A stretch of DNA of 18,340 nucleotides from CAZBQG01 sp964493945 (GCA_964493945.1 CAZBQG010000063.1:1-18340); one strand, 5' to 3'. Counted from the stretch's first letter, positions 7,860-15,560 are shown. Notes: generated by a model not told the origin, from the sequence alone. Numbers and translations are program-made.

Positions 7860-7956
7860 TGGTTTCGCCGATATTGACCGGCAGTCCCGAAAAAGGCAAA
7901 CCCTCAAATGCACCATCATGTATGTTGGGGACCAAACGAATGGGTAGGAAAAGAAA

Positions 7957-10272
7957 ATGGGTGAATATGGCATCAGCCAACCGGTTCCAAGGACCGAGGA
8001 TCCGCGTCTTCTGAAGGGTGCCGGGCGCTTCATAGACGATATCAAGCTTCTGGGCATGGTCCACGGCCATGTGCTGAGAAGCCCCCACGCCCATGCCATT
8101 ATCAAATCCATCGACACAAGTGCCGCAAAGGCCGCACCGGGCGTTCTCGACGTGCTCACCGGCGAGGATTACAAAGCCGCCGGGCTTGGCAACATGCCGC
8201 CCCCTATGCCGCCGGTAAAAAATTCGGAAGGCGTAAAAGCCTTCGGCACCCCCAGGGGGGCGCTGATCACCGGCAAGGTCCGCTTCGTTGGCGATCTGGT
8301 CGCTTTCGTCGTCGCCGAAACCCCGGCCCAGGCCCGGGATGGGGCCGAGCTGATCGATGTGGATTACGAACCCATCCCATCCAATACCAATACCGGTGGT
8401 GCCAGGGGGGAAGCCACCCCCGCCATCTGGGAGGAGCGCCCGGACAATCTGTGTCTGATCCATGAAGAAGGCGACAAGGCGGCCACCGACGCGGCCTTTG
8501 TCAAGGCCGATTACATCCACCGTCAGCATTTTCAGATCAACCGCGTGCTGGCCAACACCATGGAGCCCCGGGGCTGCGTCGCCGATTACGATGCCAAAGA
8601 GGATTTCTGCACGGTGCATCTGACCACCCAGGGCGGTTTCGGATCCAGGCGCTTTCTGGCCGGGGGAATTTTCAACGAGCCGGAAGCCAATTTCCGCATC
8701 ATCCCCGGCGATGTGGGCGGCAGCTTCGGCATGAAGGGCGGCGGATACCCTGAATATATTCTCACCGTCTGGGCTTCCAAGCGGCTGGGACGCCCGGTCA
8801 AATGGATATCGGACCGCTCAGAGGCCATCCTCAGCGACACCCATGGGCGGGACAATATGACCACCGGCGAACTGGCGCTGGACAAGGACGGCAATTTTCT
8901 GGCCCTCCGGGTGGCGACGACGGCCTCCATCGGCGCCTATACCTCGCCCCTGGCCGCCGGCCCTCTCAGCAATAATCTAGGGACGCTGGCCGGGGTCTAC
9001 ACATTGGGCGCGGCCCATGTGCGGGTCGAGGGTGTGTTTACCAACAACACGCCCACCGCGCCTTACCGGGGTGCGGGCCGACCCGAGGCGGGCTATGTGA
9101 TTGAGCGCCTGGTGGACGGAGCGGCGCGTGAGTTGGGCATGGACGGAGTGGAGCTGCGCCGGCAAAATCTGATCCCCGCCGATGCATTTCCTTACAAGAC
9201 GGCGCTTACCTTCACCTATGACAGCGGCGATTTTGAAACCGTGCTGAACAAGGCCGTGGAAATTGCTGATCGGGCCGGGTTCGAGGCCAGGCGTAAAGAG
9301 GCAAGAAGCCGGGGAAAGCTTCGCGGCTTAGGGCTTTCCTATACCATCGAGCGGGCCGCGGCGGCCGGGCTGGAACATGCCGATATCCGTTTCGACGGGG
9401 AAGGCAGGGTCAAGATATATGTGGGCACTACCAATAACGGCCAGGGCCATGAAACCATCTATACCCAGCTTATGTGCGACCGCTTCGGCCTGAAGCCCGA
9501 TCAGGTGCGCATCGTCGAGGGCGATACTGGCCAGATGGCCCACGGCCAGGGCACCGGCGGGTCGCGCGTCGCCACCATGGGCATGTCCGCCCTTCATCTG
9601 GCCGCCGGCAAAGTGATTGGGAAGGCCACAAAGATCGCCGCCCAGGTGCTGGAAGCCGCCGAGACTGATCTGGAATTCACCGACGGCGTCTTTAGCGTGG
9701 CGGGGACCGACAAGAGCCTGGCATTCGCAGATGTGATCCGTATCGCCTTTTCGCCCCGCGACCTACCCGCCGGCATGGAACCCGGCCTTTACGAAAGCGA
9801 CACCTACCGCTCAACCGTGCCCAACTATCCCAATGGCTGCCATATCTGCGAGGTTGAGGTGGACGAAGAAACGGGCAAGGTGGAACTGGTCCGCTATGTG
9901 GTGGTGGATGATGTGGGAACGGTGCTCAATCCCATGCTCATGAAAGGCCAGATCCATGGCGGCATCGCCCAAGGCATGGGCCAGATCCTGATGGAGAATA
10001 TGGCCTATGAAACGGATACGGGCCAGGTGCTGTCGGGTACGTTCATGGATTACGCCATGCCCCGGGGCGATGATTTCTGCCCCATCGAGGTGAGCTCCAA
10101 CCCGGTGCCGACGCCCACCAACCCGCTGGGCGTCAAGGGTGCGGGCGAAGCGGGAACCGTTGGCGCCATGCCCGCTGTGAGCAATGCGCTTATTGATGCT
10201 CTGGCCGAATTCGGCGTGACCAGCCTGGAAATGCCGGCGACGCCCGAGAGGCTTTGGCGGCTTATGCGTTAG
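7957..10272 (+). CDS. Xanthine dehydrogenase/CO dehydrogenase (CoxL-like) family molybdopterin-binding subunit
   Basis: 771 residues covering the whole molybdenum-binding large subunit of the xanthine oxidase/CoxL family: an N-terminal fold with RFIDDI and SPHAHA motifs (about 20-120), then the molybdopterin domains. The active-site loop reads PYRGAGR (369-375), the pattern of form II CoxL-like hydroxylases rather than the AYxCSFR loop of true aerobic CO dehydrogenase. The catalytic Glu is present as E731 in VKGAGEAG. The likely reaction is hydroxylation of a heterocycle, aldehyde or other organic substrate, not CO oxidation. AGGA eight bases upstream supports the start. The usual [2Fe-2S] (CoxS) and FAD (CoxM) subunit genes are absent on both sides, which is odd for a three-subunit enzyme. 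Its 3' end overlaps the convergent transporter gene by 11 bases. Confidence 0.95.
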   Translation: MGEYGISQPVPRTEDPRLLKGAGRFIDDIKLLGMVHGHVLRSPHAHAIIKSIDTSAAKAAPGVLDVLTGEDYKAAGLGNMPPPMPPVKNSEGVKAFGTPRGALITGKVRFVGDLVAFVVAETPAQARDGAELIDVDYEPIPSNTNTGGARGEATPAIWEERPDNLCLIHEEGDKAATDAAFVKADYIHRQHFQINRVLANTMEPRGCVADYDAKEDFCTVHLTTQGGFGSRRFLAGGIFNEPEANFRIIPGDVGGSFGMKGGGYPEYILTVWASKRLGRPVKWISDRSEAILSDTHGRDNMTTGELALDKDGNFLALRVATTASIGAYTSPLAAGPLSNNLGTLAGVYTLGAAHVRVEGVFTNNTPTAPYRGAGRPEAGYVIERLVDGAARELGMDGVELRRQNLIPADAFPYKTALTFTYDSGDFETVLNKAVEIADRAGFEARRKEARSRGKLRGLGLSYTIERAAAAGLEHADIRFDGEGRVKIYVGTTNNGQGHETIYTQLMCDRFGLKPDQVRIVEGDTGQMAHGQGTGGSRVATMGMSALHLAAGKVIGKATKIAAQVLEAAETDLEFTDGVFSVAGTDKSLAFADVIRIAFSPRDLPAGMEPGLYESDTYRSTVPNYPNGCHICEVEVDEETGKVELVRYVVVDDVGTVLNPMLMKGQIHGGIAQGMGQILMENMAYETDTGQVLSGTFMDYAMPRGDDFCPIEVSSNPVPTPTNPLGVKGAGEAGTVGAMPAVSNALIDALAEFGVTSLEMPATPERLWRLMR

Positions 10273-11173
10273 GCCGGGGTCTGCCCTCCAGGCGCTCACG
10301 CTGCGCAATATAGATGACCGAGCCAATCACCACCGTGCCGCCTATAAAGGTGAATATATTGGGTATGTCGCCAAACAGGACCAGGCCCACCAGAGCCGCC
10401 CAGACCAGGCGTAAAAAGCGTATGGGCTCGATGGCGCCCAAATCGGCCAGGCGCAGTGCCCAGGCCAAGGTGAACTGATTGCAGATCGATACAAAGGCCA
10501 GAGCAAAAAGCCATAGCCATTGTTCCGGGCTGGGGTCGCGCCAGACCATCAGCGCCAGAGGAAAGGTGAGCACGGCGCCCCATATGGCCTGCCAGAAAAC
10601 CAGGGTCTCCGGGTAATCTTGGGTGAGGATGTGTTTCCCTAAGAGGCGGCTGCCGGCCGACAAAAGGGCGACCGCCAACAGCATCATGATACCGGACGTC
10701 ATTTCGATAAAACCCGGCCGCAGGATGATCAGGCAGCCCACCAGACCCACCGCCAGGGCGGCCCAACGCCAGGCGCGGGGCTTTTCTCCCAGAAACAGGA
10801 TGGCCCCCAGGATGGCGAAAAGCTGACTGGTAAGCCCGACCGCCGCAACCATATCCAGGGGCTCGCTGGGCAAGGCCCAGAACCACAGCGTATTGGCCGA
10901 TGAAAAGATCAGCCCGTTGATCATCTGCAACCAGGGGCGCGAAGAGTCTATGCGGCGAAAGCCAACGCGCAGGAACCAGGGCAGGCTCAGCCCAATAAGC
11001 AAAACGGCCCTCAGAAAGCCGATTTCAAACGGGTGCATATCCTCGGCCATAAGCTTGCCCATGGCGCTGACGGCGATGAGCAGGATACTGGAAAGTATGG
11101 CCAGGCAAACGCCCTGGAAATTTCTCGGTTGGGCGCCGGCCAGCAGGCTCAGGGCTCGCAGCCTGGGTACCAT
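10262..11173 (-). CDS. EamA/DMT family transporter
   Basis: A 303-residue membrane protein with about ten hydrophobic segments in two EamA halves (roughly residues 18-150 and 160-292). It has internal-repeat marks such as ALPSEPLDMVAAVGLTSQLFAILGA in the first half and LGAIEPIRFLRLVWAALVGL in the second. Members of this superfamily export metabolites or amino acids across the inner membrane. It is the last gene of the minus-strand CoA-ligase operon, 21 bases after the amidohydrolase stop. No strong ribosome site is visible before ATG 11173, so its translation may depend on coupling. Substrate not readable from sequence. Confidence 0.92.
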   Translation of the reverse strand: MVPRLRALSLLAGAQPRNFQGVCLAILSSILLIAVSAMGKLMAEDMHPFEIGFLRAVLLIGLSLPWFLRVGFRRIDSSRPWLQMINGLIFSSANTLWFWALPSEPLDMVAAVGLTSQLFAILGAILFLGEKPRAWRWAALAVGLVGCLIILRPGFIEMTSGIMMLLAVALLSAGSRLLGKHILTQDYPETLVFWQAIWGAVLTFPLALMVWRDPSPEQWLWLFALAFVSICNQFTLAWALRLADLGAIEPIRFLRLVWAALVGLVLFGDIPNIFTFIGGTVVIGSVIYIAQRERLEGRPRPNA

Positions 11174-11194
11174 ATGTTAGATTTTATCCACTAG

Positions 11195-12217
11195 TTACAG
11201 GCCCAACAGCCGGGCCGCATTGCCACCCAGCATGTCGTCGATATCTTCTTGCGCCAAGTCCAGCCCATTTATGTCATCGATATAGCCTTTGCAGAGATCA
11301 GGGTCGTTCTCGTAATTGAGCGGCCAGTCGGTGCCGAACATCATCTTTTTTGGGCTGATGAAATTAAGCGCCGATTTGACCGTGCCGATGCCCCGGCCAC
11401 GCCCGGCCATGTTGAAATAAAGCTTGTCCAGATATTCGTTCCAGGGCCGGCTGATCAGCGGCTCATCACGGTAGAAGGCATCGCCGCAAAGCTCTACATA
11501 AAGATCCATGCGGTCCTTCACCGCCACCAGCGCGCCGCCGAAATGATTGACGATGATGTCAAGATCGGGGAAGGCCTCCAGCACGCCGCCGAAGATCAGG
11601 CGGAAGGTGGTGGCCGTGATGTCCATCTCGCGGGCCATGATGTAATAGAGCGCCCAGGGTGCATAGAGCGCGTCGTAGCCGTCGCAGATTGAGGCGATAT
11701 GCAGATCGATGGGAATCTTCAGCTCCGTGCATAACTCGTAGAAGGGCCAGAAGTCCTTTGAGTCCAGAAACTGGTTGTCGATTCTGGAGGCGATGATCAC
11801 GCCCTTCATGCCGAGTTCCTTGACGGCGCGCTCCAGCTCTTTAAAGGCAGCGTCTCCACCCAGGGGGCTTACGCTGGCGAAGCCAACAAAACGATCCGGA
11901 TGGTCCGCCACGATCTTGGCGCAGGCGTCGTGATAGGCCTTCACCTTGTCCAGCGCCGAATGGTGCATATGGCCGGTCATCACCGCCAGATCTATGCCCA
12001 CCTCATCCATGAAGGCGAGATGGCGCTCCACGTCCCAGCCGGAACGGGACGGCACGTTGCGCAATCCCAGCCCCTCTTTCGCCTGGGGATTTTCGGGCAG
12101 GGAATCGCCCCACATGGGGTTGTTGGATTCCTGTTCGGGCGTGGCCCAGGCGCGGTGCTGCTTGTCCGGCGCGTTCGGGTCGTGCAGGGCGTAATGATGT
12201 TCCAAATCGATGATCAT
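11195..12217 (-). CDS. Amidohydrolase family protein, Glu-x-His decarboxylase type
   Basis: 340 residues of the amidohydrolase-2 (ACMSD-like) TIM-barrel family. The first metal motif is E6-x-H8 (IDLEHHY) instead of His-x-His; other predicted ligands and catalytic residues are H173 (IDLHIA), H225 (VNHFGG) and D297 (GTDWP). The Glu-x-His pattern with this spacing is known from gamma-resorcylate decarboxylase and 5-carboxyvanillate decarboxylase (LigW), both non-oxidative aromatic acid decarboxylases, so a metal-dependent decarboxylase is the best prediction. A GGGGGA ribosome site lies about ten bases before the ATG. It stands in operon between a 62-residue unknown protein and a transporter. 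The aromatic substrate is inferred, not shown. Confidence 0.93.
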   Translation of the reverse strand: MIIDLEHHYALHDPNAPDKQHRAWATPEQESNNPMWGDSLPENPQAKEGLGLRNVPSRSGWDVERHLAFMDEVGIDLAVMTGHMHHSALDKVKAYHDACAKIVADHPDRFVGFASVSPLGGDAAFKELERAVKELGMKGVIIASRIDNQFLDSKDFWPFYELCTELKIPIDLHIASICDGYDALYAPWALYYIMAREMDITATTFRLIFGGVLEAFPDLDIIVNHFGGALVAVKDRMDLYVELCGDAFYRDEPLISRPWNEYLDKLYFNMAGRGRGIGTVKSALNFISPKKMMFGTDWPLNYENDPDLCKGYIDDINGLDLAQEDIDDMLGGNAARLLGL

Positions 12218-12223
12218 GGCAGC

Positions 12224-12412
12224 TTATCCCCCTAAGCTTTCCATGTCGTAGCGCAGCTCTTCTTCCGAGCCCAGATTCCATAACGCCCAATGGAGATGCA
12301 TATCCACATCATTGAGCAGGCTTTCGATCTGCGGCAACCCGCAATCGGCACGGGCCTCCTCGATCAGTTGGCGGGCCGAATGGAGTTTTTCGATACGTTC
12401 ATCATGGGTCAT
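12224..12412 (-). CDS. Small acidic protein of unknown function
   Basis: A 62-residue ORF lying between the CoA ligase and the amidohydrolase, 11 bases after the former stop and 6 before the latter start. AAGGG seven bases before the ATG supports translation. The sequence is predicted to be helical and acidic, with motifs ERIEKLHSARQLIEEARADC, a central LLNDVDMHLHWALWNLG and an acidic C-terminus. No signal peptide or membrane segment is seen. I do not recognise a family. Tight packing suggests a partner or regulator of one of its neighbours. Confidence 0.72.
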   Translation of the reverse strand: MTHDERIEKLHSARQLIEEARADCGLPQIESLLNDVDMHLHWALWNLGSEEELRYDMESLGG

Positions 12413-12423
12413 TTTTTTTCCCT

Positions 12424-13809
12424 TCAGCGGTCCAATGCGCGGCGCAATTCCTTGGGCCGGTCGTCGAAGATGCGTTTGGTCTTGAGGTCATAGCGGGGCA
12501 GGCTGCCCGGCTCCACCGGTTCCAGGTCCAGGCGCACATGAAGGGCGGTCTGGATATTTTTAGCCGCCGCCTCGGTAATCGCCGACCATTCGCCTTCGTC
12601 TATCCCCGGGTCGGGCTCGAAGATCACCCGCATCTTGTCGTTGTCGTCCTCATGGACCAGATGCAGTTCGTAATTGGGGCTGACGCCGTCCGAATCTCCC
12701 AGAATTTTCTCTACCGCCGTCGGATAGACATTGGTGCCCCGCACCGTAAACATGAAATCCGTCCGCCCCAGAATAGAGCCCGCAAATTTCAGCCAGGTGC
12801 AGCCCGTCGGGCAGGAATATTGGGGGCGCACCAGATCATGGGTGCGGTAATTGAGCAAAGGCTGGGCGGAATTTACATAGCTGCTGACAATATTTTCGCC
12901 CACATCGTTCTCATCCACTTCCTGGCCCGTATCCGGATCCACCACCCAGCTATGGACGTTGAGTTCATTGACCCTGACCCCGTCCAGCAGGGAATTACAC
13001 GGCGCCAGGGCATCCACCTCGGCGATGCCTAACAGCTCGCCCGTTCTGGCGCCCCAGGCCGTTTCCAGTTGCTGGCGCATGCCGGGCAGCGCCGTGGGGC
13101 CGGGCTCGCCGGCATGGAAGGTGAAATTGACCGAGCTTTCGGCCAGATCCACGCCCATCTCCTTGGCCACGGCGGCCATGCGCAAAGCAAAGGTGGGCGT
13201 CGAGATAAGCACGGTGGGCTTCATCCGCTGGATGGCTTCGATATGGCCCTTGGTGTCCAGCCCGCCGCCTGAAATCAGCCTGCCGCCAAAGCGCCGCGCG
13301 CCCCAATAGCAGCTCCAGAAGCCGACGAAATTTCCCCAGTTGAAGGCGAAATAAAAACTGTCCGATGGCCGGATGCCGACGGCCCAGAACCCATAACACC
13401 AGGATTCGCCAAAGCGGATGGAATCATAAAGCGTATAGGGAATGGCCAAGGGCACACCCGTCGTGCCCGAGGTTTCCGCATGATGGGCGACCAGTTCGGG
13501 CGGCAGGGCCATGGTCGGTCCATAGGGCGGCTGTTCGCCCTGCAGATGGATGAAATCCTTCTTGTCGGTCATGGGGACGCGCTTTTTGAAATCGTCGATG
13601 GTCTTGATCTGTTCGGGCTTGAGCCCGGCATCGTCGAATTTCTGGCGGTAGAAGGGGCTTCGTTCATAGGCGTAATGGCAAAGCTTTTGCAGCTTGAAGA
13701 GATGCAGCTCGTCCAGTCTTTCGCGGGGCAGGGTTTCCGCGTGGTGGTTCCAGAATTCGCTGTCGGACGCACTCTCCGAAAACTGAGCAAGTTTTTGTGA
13801 TGCCATCAT
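12424..13809 (-). CDS. Phenylacetate-CoA ligase-like AMP-forming enzyme
   Basis: A PaaK-type acyl-adenylate-forming ligase of 461 residues that would activate a carboxylic acid to its CoA thioester using ATP. Seen motifs are the phosphate loop TSGTTG near residues 113-118, a LLNYRTHDLV segment and the late ILGRTDFMFTVRGTNVYP segment typical of phenylacetate-CoA ligases. I use ATG 13809 (MMASQK) because AGGGGAGGA lies directly before it; an upstream in-frame GTG at 13839 has no ribosome site and would place that Shine-Dalgarno inside the gene. It is the first gene of a four-gene minus-strand operon with a small protein, a decarboxylase-type amidohydrolase and a transporter. The acid substrate is unknown. 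Confidence 0.93.
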   Translation of the reverse strand: MMASQKLAQFSESASDSEFWNHHAETLPRERLDELHLFKLQKLCHYAYERSPFYRQKFDDAGLKPEQIKTIDDFKKRVPMTDKKDFIHLQGEQPPYGPTMALPPELVAHHAETSGTTGVPLAIPYTLYDSIRFGESWCYGFWAVGIRPSDSFYFAFNWGNFVGFWSCYWGARRFGGRLISGGGLDTKGHIEAIQRMKPTVLISTPTFALRMAAVAKEMGVDLAESSVNFTFHAGEPGPTALPGMRQQLETAWGARTGELLGIAEVDALAPCNSLLDGVRVNELNVHSWVVDPDTGQEVDENDVGENIVSSYVNSAQPLLNYRTHDLVRPQYSCPTGCTWLKFAGSILGRTDFMFTVRGTNVYPTAVEKILGDSDGVSPNYELHLVHEDDNDKMRVIFEPDPGIDEGEWSAITEAAAKNIQTALHVRLDLEPVEPGSLPRYDLKTKRIFDDRPKELRRALDR

Positions 13810-13854
13810 GTCCTCCCCTCTTTGGATACTCTTGGCCACCAGTTTAATCGGCTT

Positions 13855-13890
13855 GCACCAAAAAGGAAAAGGGGGGCTTGGTGCCCTCCC
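13855..13890 (-). terminator. Intrinsic terminator between the URO-D gene and the CoA ligase gene
   Basis: Reading the minus strand, a G/C-rich hairpin (GGGC, loop ACCAA, GCCC, extended past one mismatch) is followed by TTTTCC and TTTTT. A second, mutually exclusive stem of 7 bp (GCACCAA/TTGGTGC at 13855-13861 and 13878-13884) overlaps it. The first form with its U-rich tail fits a terminator for transcripts coming from the URO-D gene. Confidence 0.6.
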
Positions 13891-13914
13891 ATTACTTAGT
13901 TTTTTAGAGCTCGA

Positions 13915-14067
13915 TCAGTTCCATTCGTAATTGCCGACCCACACATCGCCGGCGCTCATGGAATCGGTTACCAGCTTTACGTCCTTGGTATGGGCGTAAA
14001 CGCTGGGGATCGAGGTGATCGGCAAGATGTAATGCTGGGAATTGACCCGATCAACCATATTGTCCAT
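13915..14067 (-). pseudogene. Possible 3' remnant of a solute-binding-protein gene
   Basis: A 50-codon frame starting MDNMVDRVNSQHYILPI and ending GNYEWN overlaps the last 17 bases of the URO-D gene. The URO-D gene already ends at a natural family-like terminus (HGQYG). The short product reads like a real protein tail (ILPITSIPSVYAHTKDV) and resembles, by my recollection only, the C-terminus of family 5 extracellular solute-binding proteins. There is no ribosome site or upstream domain, so a deletion that removed most of a downstream gene is the likeliest origin. It could instead be a short functional ORF. Confidence 0.35.
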
Positions 14068-15325
14068 GGGTCCTGGCCGCATTGGCCATGGCCATGACAT
14101 TTTCAACCTGCGCCTCGTCCGGTACGCCGGCGCCGCCGTCCAGAATAAAGCCGCCGCCCTTGCCCACATCGCGGATCAAATTCTTGCAATATTCCTCCAC
14201 ATCTTCGGGCGTGCCCGTATTCAGCAAAGAGGCTGGCACATTGCCCTGCACGCAGGCGACGCCACTCAGTACAGACTTGGCCTTGACCAGATCGGTCTGC
14301 TCGAATTTATAGATCACCTTGCCGGGCGGAATATCGGCGATGGTTTCCAGCCGTTCCTCGCAATTGCCTTCCCAGAACACATAAGGCACCAGACCTTCAT
14401 CGATGGTGGCCATGATCACCCGGCGAAGCTGAGGCCAATAATAAGTATCGAACTGATCGGGCGACATGAACCCACCCAAGCCCCAATGAAGTGGCATGAA
14501 GACATGCCCGCCCGGCTTGACTTTGGCCAGGGCCTTGACGTTGCCGATATTGTATTTGGTCGCCTGATCCAGTGTCGCCAGAAGCTTGTCCTTGTGGCGG
14601 AACATGTCGAGCATGGCGCCCTTGGACCCCCGCATATAATCGGAAATCTGATCGAAGGGCGCGCCGGTCACACCCATGCTGAAGAGCGGAAATCCCTCGG
14701 CCTCCATGCCGCCTGAAAATTCCATGGCTTCTTCCATGATGCTGTCGACCTGCCGGCCCACCTTGGAAATGGTGTCGAGCGCCTGGCGTACGCCGGGATC
14801 ATTGAAGAAGCGCCCCAGGCCCATCAGGCCGGTGTAATAAAAACCGGGAATGTCGGGTAGGTTTTGGAACCCTTCTATGCCCTTGGCGATGCGCGGCAGA
14901 TATTTGCGCAGGAAAAATCCCGTGGCGTCTGAAAGATAATCGTCATATTCGGCCGCCGTGATGAATTCCTCGTCTAAATACTGATAGGAAACATTTTCGT
15001 CCACGCCATGGCCGGGCCATTGGATGGCCTTGAAATCCAGGGTCTCCAGCGGCGGGCCGATGGCGATCTGGAGGTGGGGCAGCTGATAGGCGTCGGGCTG
15101 CAATTCGCGGAGCCAGGGGCGGGACGCGGCGCTCAGCGCCTTGGGATCATACATGGCGTCTTCGCAGGTCATGCCCGCCTGACGCGCCGCCCAGAAGCGC
15201 CAGGACAGGTAATAGGGCACCCGGTCGGGCTCTTTCAGATCGATCACGTCCTGCATCCGTTGGCGGCGGAGCGCGAAAGCTTCCTGCCCGGCCTTCTCGT
15301 TCACTTCCAAACGGGCATCATCCAT
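14051..15325 (-). CDS. Uroporphyrinogen decarboxylase (URO-D) family protein
   Basis: 424 residues with the URO-D/cobalamin methyltransferase-type TIM barrel. The C-terminal half holds TDLVKAKSVLSGVACVQGN, then PASLLNTGTPEDVEEYCK and GGGFILDGGAGVPD, characteristic of the non-haem URO-D-like subfamily. The His-x-Cys zinc motif of MtaA-type methyltransferases is replaced (FWEGNCEERL), so corrinoid methyl transfer as in MtaA is not supported, and it is too divergent to be HemE. AGGGGGAG eight bases before ATG 15325 supports the start. It stands alone on the minus strand and is divergent from the CoA-transferase operon, with a near-perfect -10 box and an inverted repeat in the gap. Function is unknown; a decarboxylase or lyase role in this catabolic island is inference. 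Confidence 0.9.
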   Translation of the reverse strand: MDDARLEVNEKAGQEAFALRRQRMQDVIDLKEPDRVPYYLSWRFWAARQAGMTCEDAMYDPKALSAASRPWLRELQPDAYQLPHLQIAIGPPLETLDFKAIQWPGHGVDENVSYQYLDEEFITAAEYDDYLSDATGFFLRKYLPRIAKGIEGFQNLPDIPGFYYTGLMGLGRFFNDPGVRQALDTISKVGRQVDSIMEEAMEFSGGMEAEGFPLFSMGVTGAPFDQISDYMRGSKGAMLDMFRHKDKLLATLDQATKYNIGNVKALAKVKPGGHVFMPLHWGLGGFMSPDQFDTYYWPQLRRVIMATIDEGLVPYVFWEGNCEERLETIADIPPGKVIYKFEQTDLVKAKSVLSGVACVQGNVPASLLNTGTPEDVEEYCKNLIRDVGKGGGFILDGGAGVPDEAQVENVMAMANAARTHGQYG

Positions 15326-15329
15326 GATT

Positions 15330-15402
15330 TGGCTCCCCCTGGCTTATTCCGCCCCTCATGCATTATAGGGATAAATCATGGCAATTGACCATCGGGGAGC
15401 CA
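15330..15402. promoter_or_regulatory. 9-bp inverted repeat flanking a TATAAT box, candidate operator/promoter of the URO-D gene
   Basis: TGGCTCCCC (15330-15338) and its exact inverse GGGGAGCCA (15394-15402) lie 55 bases apart. Between them, on the minus strand, is a perfect TATAAT (15367-15362) that could be the -10 box of the URO-D gene, with only a weak -35. The gene-proximal arm includes the ribosome site of the URO-D gene, so the repeat could act as paired protein-binding sites or, if transcription starts further upstream, as an RNA stem masking the ribosome site. Confidence 0.5.
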
Positions 15403-15410
15403 GAATCCGG

Positions 15411-15439
15411 TTGACCGGGCCGGGGCCAGGCCGTTGAAT
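15411..15439 (+). promoter_or_regulatory. Candidate sigma-70 promoter of the CoA-transferase operon
   Basis: TTGACC (15411-15416, 5/6) and TTGAAT (15434-15439, 4/6) are separated by 17 bases. A start near 15446 would leave about 37 bases before the GTG of the short leader ORF. Another TTGACC occurs at 15385-15390. The match is moderate only. Confidence 0.35.
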
Positions 15440-15482
15440 TCCGTCACCCGGAGGGTTTTGAGACATACAAGGGAGGCCGAAA

Positions 15483-15554
15483 GTGATCATCGACAGCCAT
15501 GCCCATGGCGGGGGCCGGCTCACCAAAAGCCTGAACGGCTTACCGGGCGGTTAG
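15483..15554 (+). pseudogene. Truncated amidohydrolase N-terminus or leader ORF
   Basis: A 23-codon ORF begins with GTG seven bases after a strong ribosome site (AAGGGAGG) and reads V-IIDSHAHGGG, the classic first strand and His-x-His metal motif of an amidohydrolase-2 enzyme, then stops at TAG (15552-15554). The stop is six bases before the ATG of the CoA-transferase gene, which has a poor ribosome site of its own and may be translated by coupling. The simplest reading is an internal deletion that left the start of an amidohydrolase gene; a retained leader role is possible. Confidence 0.6.
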
Positions 15555-15560
15555 GCTTCC

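Noticed and set aside
7225..8619. Long frames opposite the LVIVD and molybdenum hydroxylase genes (7225-7839 plus, 7852-8619 minus)
   Set aside because: Both are antisense to well-supported genes and show no domain-like sequence.
7957..10272. Aerobic CO dehydrogenase (coxL) proper
   Set aside because: The active-site loop is PYRGAGR, not AYxCSFR, and coxS and coxM are missing, so CO oxidation is not supported.
13810..13839. GTG start at 13839 for the CoA ligase
   Set aside because: A strong Shine-Dalgarno sequence lies between it and ATG 13809, so the downstream start is better.
14042..14716. A 224-codon plus-strand frame
   Set aside because: It is antisense to the URO-D-like gene and composed of shadow-type sequence.
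14051..15325. Haem biosynthesis enzyme HemE
   Set aside because: The sequence is a longer, divergent URO-D relative with no haem gene nearby.
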